Origin: an uncultured Acidobacteriaceae bacterium
Lineage (GTDB): Bacteria; Acidobacteriota; Terriglobia; Terriglobales; Acidobacteriaceae
DNA: 57,346 nt
Reading direction: 5' to 3'
Assembly: GCA_903904755.1 (NCBI GenBank)
Contig: CAIVDV010000062.1
Coordinates: forward strand, 1 to 57,346
The translations under genes were made by a program, and so were the position numbers. Under the pieces are notes generated by a model. That model was not told the origin of the DNA. It made no database searches and worked only from the letters and a program-made list of their open reading frames with translations. The stretch's first letter is position 1, and every line of letters begins with the position of its first letter. Below are positions 25,963-35,321 of the stretch, piece after piece.

Positions 25963-25976
25963 TGATAACGTTCCCA
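25963..25976. promoter_or_regulatory. LacI-type operator candidate TGATAACGTTCCCA
   Basis: A 14-bp imperfect palindrome with central CG, nine bases upstream of promoter block copy 2. It shares its left half-site with 12668-12681. The position suggests control of the TonB receptor by the LacI regulator at 11494 (inference). Confidence 0.5.
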
Positions 25977-25984
25977 TTGAGGAT

Positions 25985-26034
25985 GGATAGACACGCTCCT
26001 AACGTAGTTGGTGCCGATTGGAAGCGCATAGAGT
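25985..26034 (+). promoter_or_regulatory. Conserved promoter block, copy 2
   Basis: GGATAGACACGCT, then C, then CTAACGTAGTTGG, 17 bases, then TAGAGT at 26029-26034. Only one base differs from 16504-16530 in the first 27, and spacing to TAGAGT is identical. It lies about 100 bases before the TonB receptor start. Confidence 0.6.
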
Positions 26035-26135
26035 TCTCTCGCTCCCATACCCCGCACGTTTCCCTTCCCGAAAAAATCGGAGGGGGAAACAGAAGAACGG
26101 GTGTAGGAAGCCAAACGAGGAAGGGAAGAGCCAAG

Positions 26136-29100
26136 ATGCAAAAATTTCAGCGAGTGCGCAACCTCTTGATTTGCCTTCTCCTGTTTAGTCTGCAGTGCGT
26201 CGTGTCCCATGGACAGACGCCGACAGGCACCATTCAGGGAGTGGTGACGGACAAGACCGGAGCAGCAATCCAGGGAGCATCGATTACGATTGTCCGGACA
26301 TCGACGAACGAAGAGCGCAAGGCGGCGACGGACGCTGCGGGGCGTTACACGTTTGTGTTTGTGGAGCCGGGTACCTACAACGTGTCGGTTTCGGCGGCCG
26401 GCTTCAAGGGGGAGACGGAGAACGGGATTCTGGTGCAGGTGACCGAGACCCGGCCTTTGAACTTCAAACTGGAAGTTGGCGCCGTGACCCAGAACGTGGA
26501 AGTGAGCGCGCAGGACCAGCAGAGCCTGGATACGCAGACGTCGAGTCTGGGCCAGACGATCCAGACAGATACGATGCTGCAACTGCCAGACCAGGGCCGA
26601 AATCCGTTTGATTTCGCATTTCTGGTGCCTGGCGTGAACAACGTAGGCGGAGCATCGACCCCGCATATCGGCGGCAGCCGTAACGGGAACAACGAGCAGT
26701 TGATTGACGGCATGACGAACATCACGCCGGAAAACAACATTGGCAACAACATCAGCACGTATCAGCCGGTGGAAGACAGTGTGCAGGAAATCAATGTGCA
26801 GACGAATGTGCTTCCGGCGGAGAACGGGCGCTTCTCGGGAGGCACTGAGAGCCTGGTGACGAAGAGTGGCGGCAATGCGTGGCATGGGACGTACTTTGAG
26901 TTCATCCAGAACTCAGCGCTGAATGCTGCCAGCTTTGCGGGTATTGGGAACAAGCGGTCAAAGAATGCCGCGTCGCACCAGTACCAGTCTGGCGGAACAG
27001 TGAGCGGACCGATTCTCAAGAACCGGGCGTTCTTCTTCTTTGACTTCCAGTACACGAGCCAGGCATCCGGGACGGTAGCGAGCGACAAGGTTCCGTCAGC
27101 GGACTTTACGACCGGCGACTTCACGAGCCTTTTTGGAGCGACAACGCCGGTGCTGTTTGACCCGGATACGGTTGCACAGAATGAGCAGGGCGTATACGAG
27201 CGTCAACCGTTCCAGGTTAACGGCAAGTACAACGTGATTCCCACGGAGCGGATTTCGCCGGTAGCAGCGGCGGCGCTGAAGTACTTCCCTGGCGCGAACC
27301 TGAGCGGCAAGCAGGCGTATGAAAACAACTACAGCGTGTCGGGCGCGGTGCCTGGTTCGGACTGGCACTTTGACTCTCGCGAAGATGCCGACATCACGTC
27401 GAAGTGGCATGCTTTCCTGCGCTATTCGATGGACAGCAACAAGTACAACACGTTCAACGACTTCAACAACGCGGCGAGCAATGGCGGCTACGGCGGCCAG
27501 GGTCACGGCTATACGTACAGCGGCTCGTTCAACAACACGGTGACGTTCTCGCCGACGCTGTTGGGTGAGTTCCGGTATGGTTATTCGCGGCAGACGTCGA
27601 ATCGCGTGCCGGCGGGCGGAACGTTTGACCCGACGAAGCTGGGCTTTGACTCGGCTTACGCGAACCAGGCGTCGCAGCAGTTGTCGATTTTCCCGCACTT
27701 TGGGTTTGGCGGCGCGAACAACGGCTACTTCACGGATCTTGGTCCGCTGGGCTACGAGGGATTGCAGGAAAATCCTCTGGCGCAGTCGATCAATGGCAGC
27801 CTGGTGAAGATTGTGGGCGGCCACACGTTGAAGGTAGGCGGCGAGTTCCGCAGCCTGCGATTGAACTTCTACCAGTACACGTATCCTTCGGGCGATTTCT
27901 ATTCGGATGACTCGTGGACGCGACAGTTCCCGGCGACGTTTGACGGCAACACGGGATCGCCAACGGGCTACTCGGTTGCATCGCTGCTGCTGGGCCTGCC
28001 GTCGAGCGGGCGCATCACGAATGATCCGAAGTACATCACGACGAGCCAGTATTGGGCATCTTACATTCAGGATGACTGGAAGGTGAGCCCGAAGCTGACG
28101 GTGAATGTGGGACTTCGGTATGACTTTGAAGTACCGCGCGAAGAAGCCCACAACCAGATGGTGTACTGGGATCCGACGGCGGTGTCTCCTTTGCAGGGGA
28201 ACTCGCTGATTTCAACCGCACTGGGAGCGAGCGGGGTGAGCTGCCCGCACTGCAACAACCTTCGTGGCGCGATGAATATTGTGGGCGCGGCGGGGTCGAT
28301 GTATGGCCGGCGGCAGGGCCCGGTGCAGAAGGGGGACTTTGGTCCTCGTCTGGGCCTGGCATATAACGCGACGCCGAATCTGGTGGTGCGCGGTGGACTG
28401 GGTATCGTGTACCAACCCTCGGCGCTGCAGGCCTCGGGTACGTCCGGCGGTTCGGGTGATGACGGCTTTGATGTTGAGTCGGATATGCACGCGAGTTTTG
28501 ACAATCAGCAGAGCCTGCCGGTGGCAACCCTGTACAGCCCAGATCCGAACCTGCCTGCTTCGGCGAAGAATCCCTTCCCGAGCGGGTATGCGACGGCACA
28601 GGCGAAGGATCCGACGTGCCTTGGGAATGCGCTTTGCACGCAGGGCATTGACATCGGCAACGGGATTTCGACGGCGTACTTTGATACGTACCGGAATCCG
28701 TACTCGATCCAGTGGAACCTGAATGCGCAGTATGCGGCGCCCTGGGGACTGAAGCTGGAAGTTGGATATCTTGGCAACCGAGGACTGTTCCTGGTGAACG
28801 GCGACCCTGGCTTGCCGATTGACCAACTGACGACGAACACGCTGGCAGCCAATGGCTGCACGGTTGGCGCAACGACGGCCCAGTGCCACTTGCTGGACCA
28901 GGTAGCGAATCCGTTCCAGGAGGCGATTGGGCCGGGATCGCCGTATTATCTGCCCGGATTGTCTCTGGGTGGATCGACAGTGAGCCGCGGTCAACTGCAG
29001 CATCGTTATCCGCAGTACAACGGAGTGAGCACGTTCCGCAAGCCGGATTCGGCCTCATTCTATAACGGGTTCACGTTCAGCGCGCAGAAGTCCTCGTCAA

Positions 29101-29801
29101 AGGGCCTGAGCTTTACGTATGCGTTTACGTATGGCAAGGAGTATGACAACGGTGCTTCGCCGGTGGGCTACCTTGGACCGACCTCGGGCACATATGCCGA
29201 CCAGTACAACCCGAAGGCAGAATGGGGCATTGGTGCGCAGAATGTGTTGTGGAACCATGCGGCGAGCTTCCAGTATGAGCTTCCGCTGGGCCACGGTCGT
29301 GCGTTCCTGAACCATGGCAATGCTGTCTCAGACCGTGTGGTTGGGGGATGGCAGATCTCCGGGATTGAGAACTACAGCGCGGGAACGCCTGTGGTGCTGG
29401 GCGGAGTGAACAACGGTACGACGCAGTCGACGTATGGCGGCCTGGGACAGCGCCCGGATTGGGCGGGAACGAGTCCGAAGCTGCCGAGCAAGAGTGCGAA
29501 GCTGTGGTTCAACCCGAACGTGTACTCGATTCCGCTGCCGTTCGAGATTGGCAACGCGCCGCGCACGATTGGCGTAAACCAGCCGAACTACCAGAACCTG
29601 GATTTGCAGATTGCGAAGAACACGCGGTTTGGGCATGAAGACAAGTTCAACTTCCAGGCCCGGCTTGAGATGTTCAACGCGTTTAACCATGCGAGCCTGG
29701 GTGGTCCGGGCACGTCGGTGGGAAGCGGCAACTTTGGTGTGATTCAGAATTTTTCGGGTACGGCCCGCAGGATTCAGTTCGCAGGAAAGTTCGTTTTCTA
29801 A
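26136..29801 (+). CDS. Oar-like TonB-dependent outer-membrane receptor
   Basis: A 1221-residue protein from ATG 26136 (AAGGGAAGAG upstream). The signal peptide is NLLICLLLFSLQCVVSHGQ. The N-terminal carboxypeptidase-regulatory beta-sandwich is about 28-115 (GTIQGVVTDKTGAAIQGASI, DAAGRYTFVFVEPGTYNVSV). A plug-like domain (about 120-250: LPDQGRNPFDFAFLVPGVNN, RNGNNEQLIDGMTN) follows, then a long beta-barrel ending in FAGKFVF, the terminal aromatic expected for outer-membrane insertion. Probable importer of oligosaccharides too large for porins, serving the flanking glycosidases (inference). No canonical SusD partner is present. Codon use is C-ending (AAC, TTC, TAC), unlike its GGG/CGG-rich neighbours, suggesting strong expression. 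Confidence 0.92.
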   Translation: MQKFQRVRNLLICLLLFSLQCVVSHGQTPTGTIQGVVTDKTGAAIQGASITIVRTSTNEERKAATDAAGRYTFVFVEPGTYNVSVSAAGFKGETENGILVQVTETRPLNFKLEVGAVTQNVEVSAQDQQSLDTQTSSLGQTIQTDTMLQLPDQGRNPFDFAFLVPGVNNVGGASTPHIGGSRNGNNEQLIDGMTNITPENNIGNNISTYQPVEDSVQEINVQTNVLPAENGRFSGGTESLVTKSGGNAWHGTYFEFIQNSALNAASFAGIGNKRSKNAASHQYQSGGTVSGPILKNRAFFFFDFQYTSQASGTVASDKVPSADFTTGDFTSLFGATTPVLFDPDTVAQNEQGVYERQPFQVNGKYNVIPTERISPVAAAALKYFPGANLSGKQAYENNYSVSGAVPGSDWHFDSREDADITSKWHAFLRYSMDSNKYNTFNDFNNAASNGGYGGQGHGYTYSGSFNNTVTFSPTLLGEFRYGYSRQTSNRVPAGGTFDPTKLGFDSAYANQASQQLSIFPHFGFGGANNGYFTDLGPLGYEGLQENPLAQSINGSLVKIVGGHTLKVGGEFRSLRLNFYQYTYPSGDFYSDDSWTRQFPATFDGNTGSPTGYSVASLLLGLPSSGRITNDPKYITTSQYWASYIQDDWKVSPKLTVNVGLRYDFEVPREEAHNQMVYWDPTAVSPLQGNSLISTALGASGVSCPHCNNLRGAMNIVGAAGSMYGRRQGPVQKGDFGPRLGLAYNATPNLVVRGGLGIVYQPSALQASGTSGGSGDDGFDVESDMHASFDNQQSLPVATLYSPDPNLPASAKNPFPSGYATAQAKDPTCLGNALCTQGIDIGNGISTAYFDTYRNPYSIQWNLNAQYAAPWGLKLEVGYLGNRGLFLVNGDPGLPIDQLTTNTLAANGCTVGATTAQCHLLDQVANPFQEAIGPGSPYYLPGLSLGGSTVSRGQLQHRYPQYNGVSTFRKPDSASFYNGFTFSAQKSSSKGLSFTYAFTYGKEYDNGASPVGYLGPTSGTYADQYNPKAEWGIGAQNVLWNHAASFQYELPLGHGRAFLNHGNAVSDRVVGGWQISGIENYSAGTPVVLGGVNNGTTQSTYGGLGQRPDWAGTSPKLPSKSAKLWFNPNVYSIPLPFEIGNAPRTIGVNQPNYQNLDLQIAKNTRFGHEDKFNFQARLEMFNAFNHASLGGPGTSVGSGNFGVIQNFSGTARRIQFAGKFVF

Positions 29802-29846
29802 CCCGGTGCCGCTGGCCGGGAGGCCGGTGGCGGATGAAGGCAACAA

Positions 29847-29889
29847 GCAGGGTGAGGACGGTGCGAACTGTCTTCACCCTGCATTTCTT
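29847..29889 (+). terminator. Terminator after the TonB receptor
   Basis: A 13-bp stem (29847-29859 with 29870-29882, one G-U pair) is followed by ATTTCTT. It lies 46 bases after the receptor stop, so the sugar-binding protein may have its own promoter or depend on read-through. Confidence 0.7.
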
Positions 29890-29953
29890 AACCGGTTGAG
29901 TGAACCGGAAATCCCGAGACAAATTGGAATCGAAACCAAGGTGGAGAGATGCC

Positions 29954-30895
29954 ATGGAACGACGCAGTGTGCTTCAAGGATTGCTGGGGATGGTGCTGGT
30001 GCCGACAGCAGGACGCGCGGCGAGTGCAAGTGCTGCAACTGGAGAAGGCAGCCGGTTGTTTGTGGCTTCGTTCATGACGATGCACGATCCGTTCTTTGTG
30101 GAGCTGAATGAGGGAATGCGGATGGCGGTGGAGAGCCAGGGAGACCGGTTCCTGTTTCTGGATGGATTGCATGAGCGCAGCAACCAGGAGAAGAACACGA
30201 TTGAGGCGCTGAATCTGCATCCGGCGGCGTTGTTTCTGGTGCCGGCGACGGATGCGGGAAGCATTGAGAAGATTGTGGCGGCGGCGAAAGAGAAGGGTGT
30301 GCCGGTGATTCTGGTGGACACCGATTTGACGGCGGCCGAGGGGATGACGCTGACGACGGTGCTGACGGATAACCGCGAGGCGGGACGGATTGCCGGCGAG
30401 GAGCTGGCGCGAGTGAATGCGAAGGCGCAGATTGGGGTGCTGAGCTTCAGCTATTCGCAGGGGTGTGTGGACCGAGTGGAGGGATTTCGCGAGGAGATTG
30501 CGAAGCACCCTGGGATGCGGATATTGGCGAGCCAGGATGGACATGCGAATCGCGAAGGCGTGCGTGGGGTGATCAAGGAGTTCTTGAACAGCCATGCGGA
30601 GATGGATGCGATTTTTGCAATCAATGATGTGAGCGCACTGGAGGCGATTGACGGGATTGCCACGGCCGGGCGGACAGGGAAGATTGCGGTGCTGGGAGTG
30701 GCGGGGTCGCGAGAAGGAGCGCAGGCGATTGTGGCCGGGAAGATGCTGGCGACGGTGGCGCAGATGCCGAAGGAGATAGGGCGAGTGGCGGTGGAGCAGG
30801 CGAGGAAGTTTCTGGCTGGGGGCACGGTGGCGAAGCGGGTGCTGGTTCCGGTGAAGCTGGTGACGGCGGCCAATGCCGAGGAGTTTGCGAAGTGA
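29954..30895 (+). CDS. Periplasmic sugar-binding protein, no ABC partner visible
   Basis: A 313-residue type I periplasmic binding protein (RbsB-like) starting at ATG 29954 (GGAGAG upstream). The leader MERRSVLQGLLGMVLVPTAG resembles a Tat or Sec signal. Two-lobed fold motifs: FVASFMTMHDPFFVELNEGMR, ALFLVPATDAGSIEKIV, VPVILVDTD, TDNREAGRIAGEEL and AIFAINDVSALEAID. These proteins normally deliver sugar to an ABC permease or a chemoreceptor, but no permease or ATPase gene lies in the window. It sits between the TonB receptor and the mannanase, so it may shuttle oligosaccharide in the periplasm (inference). Confidence 0.85.
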   Translation: MERRSVLQGLLGMVLVPTAGRAASASAATGEGSRLFVASFMTMHDPFFVELNEGMRMAVESQGDRFLFLDGLHERSNQEKNTIEALNLHPAALFLVPATDAGSIEKIVAAAKEKGVPVILVDTDLTAAEGMTLTTVLTDNREAGRIAGEELARVNAKAQIGVLSFSYSQGCVDRVEGFREEIAKHPGMRILASQDGHANREGVRGVIKEFLNSHAEMDAIFAINDVSALEAIDGIATAGRTGKIAVLGVAGSREGAQAIVAGKMLATVAQMPKEIGRVAVEQARKFLAGGTVAKRVLVPVKLVTAANAEEFAK

Positions 30896-30915
30896 AGGGG
30901 AATGGAGTGAGCGTG

Positions 30916-32415
30916 ATGAATCGCAGGTGGTGTGGTGTGCTGGCGGCGGTGGCGGTGTGCGGAGCGGTGATGGCGATGGGGCAGACGGCGGGAAAGGCGT
31001 GGCCGATTGTGCATCGCGAGGGCGACCAGTTGATGGAGGGGCAGCGGGTGTTCCGGTTTGTGGGGCTGGATGCGCCGAATCTGCTGGCGAACGAGACCCA
31101 GATTCGTGAGGACCGGACGAACCGGTTTCCCGATGAATTTGAGATACGGGATACGCTGGGCGGGTTGCAGAGGGAAGGGGCGCGGGCGACGCGGACGTTT
31201 GCGCTGACGGTGAAGTCGCCGAAGGACAAGGGACTGCCGGTGTATATCGAGGGGCGGCGGCGGTACAACGAGGATGCGTTCCGGTGCCTGGATAGGGCGA
31301 TTGCGCTGGCGCACGAATATGATGTGCGGCTGATTGTGCCGCTGATTGCGTCGCAGTCGTTTGATGCAGTGCGGGGAGTGGATGAGTTTGCGGAGCTTTC
31401 GGGCAAGCCGGGGAGCGCGTTCTGGACCGATGAGGCGGTGAAGGAGGACTTCAGGGACCTTATCCGGTTTGTGATGAATCGGCGGAATACTGTGAACGGA
31501 ATTTTGTACAAGGATGATCCGGCGATATTGGCGTGGCAGTTGGGCAATGAGTTTGGGAGTTATCCGGGGGACCGGAAGCTGGATTACCAGGAGTGGACCC
31601 CGCGGATATTGGCGTGGAGCCTGGAGATGGCGGCGTATATCAAGCGGGAGGACCCGAATCATCTGGTGATGGAGGCGGGCGGGGCGGATCGGGCGGCGCT
31701 GATTGCGGATGCGAACATTGATGTGATCAGCGACCACCTGTATGAGTACTGGAACCGGCTGGGCGGGCTGCCGACGGAGCTGGCACCGCTGGCGGCGGAG
31801 TCCAGGAGGCAGTGCAAGGGGAAAAAGGCACTGATTGTGGATGAGTTTGGGCTGGGAGCGACGGCGAATCTGCGGGCGCTGATGGAGGAGATTCGCGGGG
31901 ACGGGATTGTCGGAGGGTTGTTGTGGAGTATTCGGAGCCATCGGCGGGATGGGGGGTGGTACTACCACAATGAGGGCGGGACGCAGGTGAACTCGTTCCA
32001 TGTGCCGGGGTTTGCCACTGGGTATGGGTTTGACGAGACGCGAATGCTGGAGCTTGTGCGGCGGGAAGCGTATTTGATTCGGGGTGAGGATGCGCCGGGG
32101 GTGATGGCACCGGGACCTGCTCCGGTGCTGATGCAGGCGGGAGACGGGCTGACGTGGCGGGGTTCGACGGGAGCGGCGAGCTACACGCTGGAGCGGTCGG
32201 CAGATGCGGGAGGCCCGTGGACGGTGTTGGCGACGGGGCTGGCGGATTCCGTGATATTTGATGTGGCGGGTTTTGAGCCGTCGATTGCGGCGAAGAGTCC
32301 GCTGGTGCTGTACACGGATGAGAGCCGGGAGGATGGGAGGCAGTATTTTTACCGCATGCAGGGGACGAACGCTGGTGGAGAGAGCGGCTGGTCTGCGGTG
32401 CTGGACTGGAAGTGA
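30916..32415 (+). CDS. GH5-type endo-beta-mannanase, secreted
   Basis: A 499-residue protein. ATG 30916 (GGAG eight bases upstream) is preferred to an overlapping GTG at 30892, and gives a leader RWCGVLAAVAVCGAVMAMGQ. The clan-A barrel has the acid/base in AILAWQLGNEFGSY (E about 212) and the nucleophile in KKALIVDEFGLG (E about 310), with VFRFVGLDAPNLL at the start, as in GH5 mannanases (subfamily 7-like). A C-terminal Ig/FN3-like domain (about 400-499) follows. It is predicted to cut internal beta-1,4-mannan bonds outside the cytoplasm. The gene follows the sugar-binding protein closely. Other GH5 specificities cannot be ruled out. Confidence 0.78.
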   Translation: MNRRWCGVLAAVAVCGAVMAMGQTAGKAWPIVHREGDQLMEGQRVFRFVGLDAPNLLANETQIREDRTNRFPDEFEIRDTLGGLQREGARATRTFALTVKSPKDKGLPVYIEGRRRYNEDAFRCLDRAIALAHEYDVRLIVPLIASQSFDAVRGVDEFAELSGKPGSAFWTDEAVKEDFRDLIRFVMNRRNTVNGILYKDDPAILAWQLGNEFGSYPGDRKLDYQEWTPRILAWSLEMAAYIKREDPNHLVMEAGGADRAALIADANIDVISDHLYEYWNRLGGLPTELAPLAAESRRQCKGKKALIVDEFGLGATANLRALMEEIRGDGIVGGLLWSIRSHRRDGGWYYHNEGGTQVNSFHVPGFATGYGFDETRMLELVRREAYLIRGEDAPGVMAPGPAPVLMQAGDGLTWRGSTGAASYTLERSADAGGPWTVLATGLADSVIFDVAGFEPSIAAKSPLVLYTDESREDGRQYFYRMQGTNAGGESGWSAVLDWK

Positions 32416-32454
32416 GGGGGATTACGGCGGAGGAATGTTTTGCGGGATGGTGAA

Positions 32455-32500
32455 GAAAAAACTGCCGACAGCCAGAGTTTGTGGTGTGGCTGCCGGCAGT
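32455..32500 (-). terminator. Rho-independent terminator of GH3 gene
   Basis: A 14-bp stem (32461-32474 with 32487-32500, one G-U on the minus transcript). On the minus strand it is followed by a T-run (AAAAAA at 32455-32460 on plus). It lies 23 bases past the GH3 stop, between convergent genes. Confidence 0.85.
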
Positions 32501-32522
32501 GGGTTGGGTGGTGCGGGGTCGG

Positions 32523-35066
32523 CTACTCGACGGTGGCAGCCTTGGCCACGGTGATGGCGGCATCGAGCGGGAGGTGCTGGGAGGAGTCGCCGACGTGGAC
32601 GTGGAACTGGCCGGCGTTGACCTTCCAGGCCTTGGCAGCTACGTCGTAGTAAGCAAAGGCGCGGCCGTTGAGTTCGACGGAGACCTTGCGGGTTTCGCCG
32701 GGAGCGAGGGTGACGCGCTCGAAGCCCTTGAGCTCCTGTGCGGGACGGGGCAGGGTGGGCTTGTCTTCGCTGACATAGACCTGGGCCACGGTGGCGCCGG
32801 CGCGCTTGCCGGTGTTGGTGACATCGAAGGTGACCTTGAAGTGGAGGCCGTCGATGGCAGTGACCTGGGGATGAGCGAACTCAAAGGAGGTGTAGGAGAG
32901 ACCGTAGCCGAAGGGGAAGAGGGGCTTGACGCCGTTCTTCTCGTAGCCGCGGTAGCCGACGAAGATGCCTTCCTTATAGGTGACGTGGATGCTGTCGCCC
33001 TCAGGGTAGTAGTTGGCGAAGGTTGGGTTGTCCTGGTTGCGCTGCTCAAAGGTTGCGGGCAGGTGGCCGGAGGGGTTGACCTCGCCGAAGAGGATTTGGG
33101 CCAGCGCGGTGCCGCCCTGTTCGCCGCCGTACCAGGTGGCGAGGAAGGCGGGGACGTGGGGGAGCCAGGTGCTTGAGTCAACATTGCCGCCGGAGGTGAG
33201 GGCGACGATGGTTTTGGGGTTGGCCGCGGAGACTTCGCGGATGAGTTCGTCCTGTCCGACGGGGAGTTCGAAGGTGCGGTCGCCGCCTTCGCTTTCGCTA
33301 GCGTTGTCATAGCCGGCGGCGATGACAACGACATCGGCCTTGGCGGCGAGGGTGCGGACCTTTGGGTTGACGAGGGTGCGCTGGTCGGCGATGGCTACGC
33401 GGAGCTTGCCGCCGAGCGCGGCTTCCTGGTAGTCCTCGACGACGACTTTGTGGGGCCCGGTGGAGAGTTGCAGTGTGGTGGCGGGCTGGAAGGCGCGCTG
33501 CAGCTTCCAGTTATCGAAGACGAGCTTGTCATCGACGAAGAGGCGGGAGCCACCGCCCTCGCCCGCGCCTTCGAGAACCACTTCATAGGGGCCGGCAGTG
33601 GCTGCGGTGTAGTAGCCGGTGAAGCGGCGACTCTTTTCGGACTTGGCACCGGAGGCGAACAGGGCGAAGGCTGCTTCAGGGTCGGCTGCGATGGATTCCC
33701 AGCTCATGCCTTCGTCGTTGATGTGGTGGGTGTTCTTGGTGGAGGCGGGCGTGCCGCTGAGGGAGGTGTTGCCGAAGGTTTCGACAGTGAGGCCAGGCTG
33801 GCCACCGGTGGCCGCGGTCTGGAATTCCGTGGAGCGGGCGAGTTCGGTGACGGTGGGCAGTCCGCGGTCGTAGTAGACGGTGACGTCGTGGCCGAGGAGC
33901 TTCTGGATGCCCTCAAGATCGCTGACGAGAGCGAAGGGACGGACACCGGCGCTGCCGCCGCCAACGGCAACGCCGGGATAGGCGTCAGGACCGACGACGA
34001 GGATGGACTTGACGGCGTGCTTGTCGAGCGGGAGCAGGTGGCCTTCGTTCTTGAGCAGAACGGCGCCTTCCTGTGCCGCCTCAAGGGCGATGGCCTGGTT
34101 GTGGCCGTTGTAGACGGAGAGGGAGTCGTCGGTCTGGGGCTTGTCGAGCCAGCCGAAGCGCTCGGCGGTGAGGAGGATGCGGCGGATTTTCTCGTCGATG
34201 GTGGCGATGGAGAGGGTGCCGGCCTTGACGGCGGGCAGGAGGTTCTTCTGGTTCATGAATGCGCCGGTGGGCATTTCGATATCGAGCCCGCCGTTGGCTG
34301 CGGCCACGCCGTCGTAGGTGGCGACCCAGTCTGACATCATGACGCCGGGGAAGCCCCATTCCTTGCGGACGATGTCGGTGTTGAAGTAGCCGTTCTGGGT
34401 CATGTGGACGCCGTTGGTGAGGTTGTAGGAGTCCATGATGGCTCCGACGTGTGCCTGCTTGACGGCGGCTTCGAAGGCGGGGAGGTAGATTTCGCGGAGG
34501 GTGCGCTCATCGACGACGGTGTCGGAGTCGTGGCGGAGGTACTCGGAGTTGTTGCCGAGGAAGTGCTTGACGGTGGCGCTGACGCCCTGCTTCTGCATGC
34601 CGTTGATGTAGCCGACGGCGATGTTGGAGGTGAGGAAGGGGTCTTCGCCGAAGTACTCGAAGTTGCGGCCGTTGCGGGGGGAGCGATAGATGTTGACGCC
34701 AGGGCCGAGCATATAGTGGACGCCGCGGGCCTTGGCGTCCTGTCCGATGCCTGCGCCGACTTTTGCAGCGAGATCGCGGTCCCAGGAGGCGGCGAGGCCG
34801 ATGCCGATGGCGTAGGTGGTGGAGGGGAAGCCGGCGTTGCTGCGGACGCCGTAGGGGCCGTCGGACATTTCAAAGGATGGCAACTTGAGGCCGGGCACGG
34901 CGCGGACGGCAAAGCCGGTTCCGCCGATGTAATCGATCTTTTCTTCGAGGGTCATTTTGGCCAGGATGGCTTCCACGCGCGGGCTGGGCGCGGGGGCGGC
35001 CGGGGTCTGCGCGAAGGCGGCAGTTGCGCCGAGCAGGATGACGGCAAAGGGTTTGAACAGTCTCAT
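32523..35066 (-). CDS. GH3 beta-glucosidase with inserted PA14 domain
   Basis: An 847-residue secreted enzyme (leader MRLFKPFAVILLGATAAFAQ, AGGAG upstream of ATG 35066). The N-terminal TIM barrel carries VKHFLGNNSE (about 166-175) and the nucleophile in GVMMSDWVATYDG (D about 246). The second alpha/beta domain is interrupted at about 460-570 by a PA14-type beta-sandwich (SRRFTGYYTAATAGPYEVVLEG...LFVDDKLVFDNW). It resumes with VVVIAAGYDNASESEGGDR and ends in a fibronectin-III-like domain. PA14-GH3 enzymes act on oligosaccharides such as cello- or gluco-oligomers. In this locus it may trim glucose from glucomannan oligomers (inference). Confidence 0.92.
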   Translation of the reverse strand: MRLFKPFAVILLGATAAFAQTPAAPAPSPRVEAILAKMTLEEKIDYIGGTGFAVRAVPGLKLPSFEMSDGPYGVRSNAGFPSTTYAIGIGLAASWDRDLAAKVGAGIGQDAKARGVHYMLGPGVNIYRSPRNGRNFEYFGEDPFLTSNIAVGYINGMQKQGVSATVKHFLGNNSEYLRHDSDTVVDERTLREIYLPAFEAAVKQAHVGAIMDSYNLTNGVHMTQNGYFNTDIVRKEWGFPGVMMSDWVATYDGVAAANGGLDIEMPTGAFMNQKNLLPAVKAGTLSIATIDEKIRRILLTAERFGWLDKPQTDDSLSVYNGHNQAIALEAAQEGAVLLKNEGHLLPLDKHAVKSILVVGPDAYPGVAVGGGSAGVRPFALVSDLEGIQKLLGHDVTVYYDRGLPTVTELARSTEFQTAATGGQPGLTVETFGNTSLSGTPASTKNTHHINDEGMSWESIAADPEAAFALFASGAKSEKSRRFTGYYTAATAGPYEVVLEGAGEGGGSRLFVDDKLVFDNWKLQRAFQPATTLQLSTGPHKVVVEDYQEAALGGKLRVAIADQRTLVNPKVRTLAAKADVVVIAAGYDNASESEGGDRTFELPVGQDELIREVSAANPKTIVALTSGGNVDSSTWLPHVPAFLATWYGGEQGGTALAQILFGEVNPSGHLPATFEQRNQDNPTFANYYPEGDSIHVTYKEGIFVGYRGYEKNGVKPLFPFGYGLSYTSFEFAHPQVTAIDGLHFKVTFDVTNTGKRAGATVAQVYVSEDKPTLPRPAQELKGFERVTLAPGETRKVSVELNGRAFAYYDVAAKAWKVNAGQFHVHVGDSSQHLPLDAAITVAKAATVE

Positions 35067-35256
35067 ACTTCTCCTTGAATCGTTGGGCGGGAGGGATTGG
35101 AACCGAAGCCGGTGTGATGGTGCGGCTTCGTGCTGAGTTGACCAGACTGGATACGCATGCGTGCGAAGCGCCGGTTCCAGAATCGAAAGAAATTGTACAA
35201 GGTGGGGTTTACGGCTGGCTGTGATTTGAGGACGGGAAAAGTGAAGGGAAATTGGG

Positions 35257-35288
35257 CCGGCCGATGCGGAGGTTCCTGCATCGGCCGG
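35257..35288 (-). terminator. Probable terminator downstream of GH51 gene
   Basis: An 11-bp perfect stem CCGGCCGATGC/GCATCGGCCGG with a 10-nt loop, 34 bases past the GH51 stop. The minus strand continues into AATTTCCCTT, a weak T-tract. Confidence 0.55.
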
Positions 35289-35321
35289 GGTGGGTTGGAT
35301 ACGGGTTGGGGGGGCTGCGGG

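Larger units (their letters stand above)
25559..26135. other. 577-bp regulatory region before the TonB receptor
   Basis: No credible separate gene. The long frame upstream of ATG 26136 reads as arginine/glycine-rich noise. It holds GTTAGA (25601), the inverted pair TCTAAC...GTTAGA (25710-25745), a LacI-type palindrome (25963-25976) and conserved promoter block copy 2 (25985-26034). Confidence 0.65.

Noticed and set aside
25617-26135. N-terminal extension of the TonB receptor frame
   Set aside because: The extra 173 codons are Gly/Arg/Glu-rich without motifs. The signal peptide and ribosome site place the start at 26136, and promoter elements lie in this stretch.
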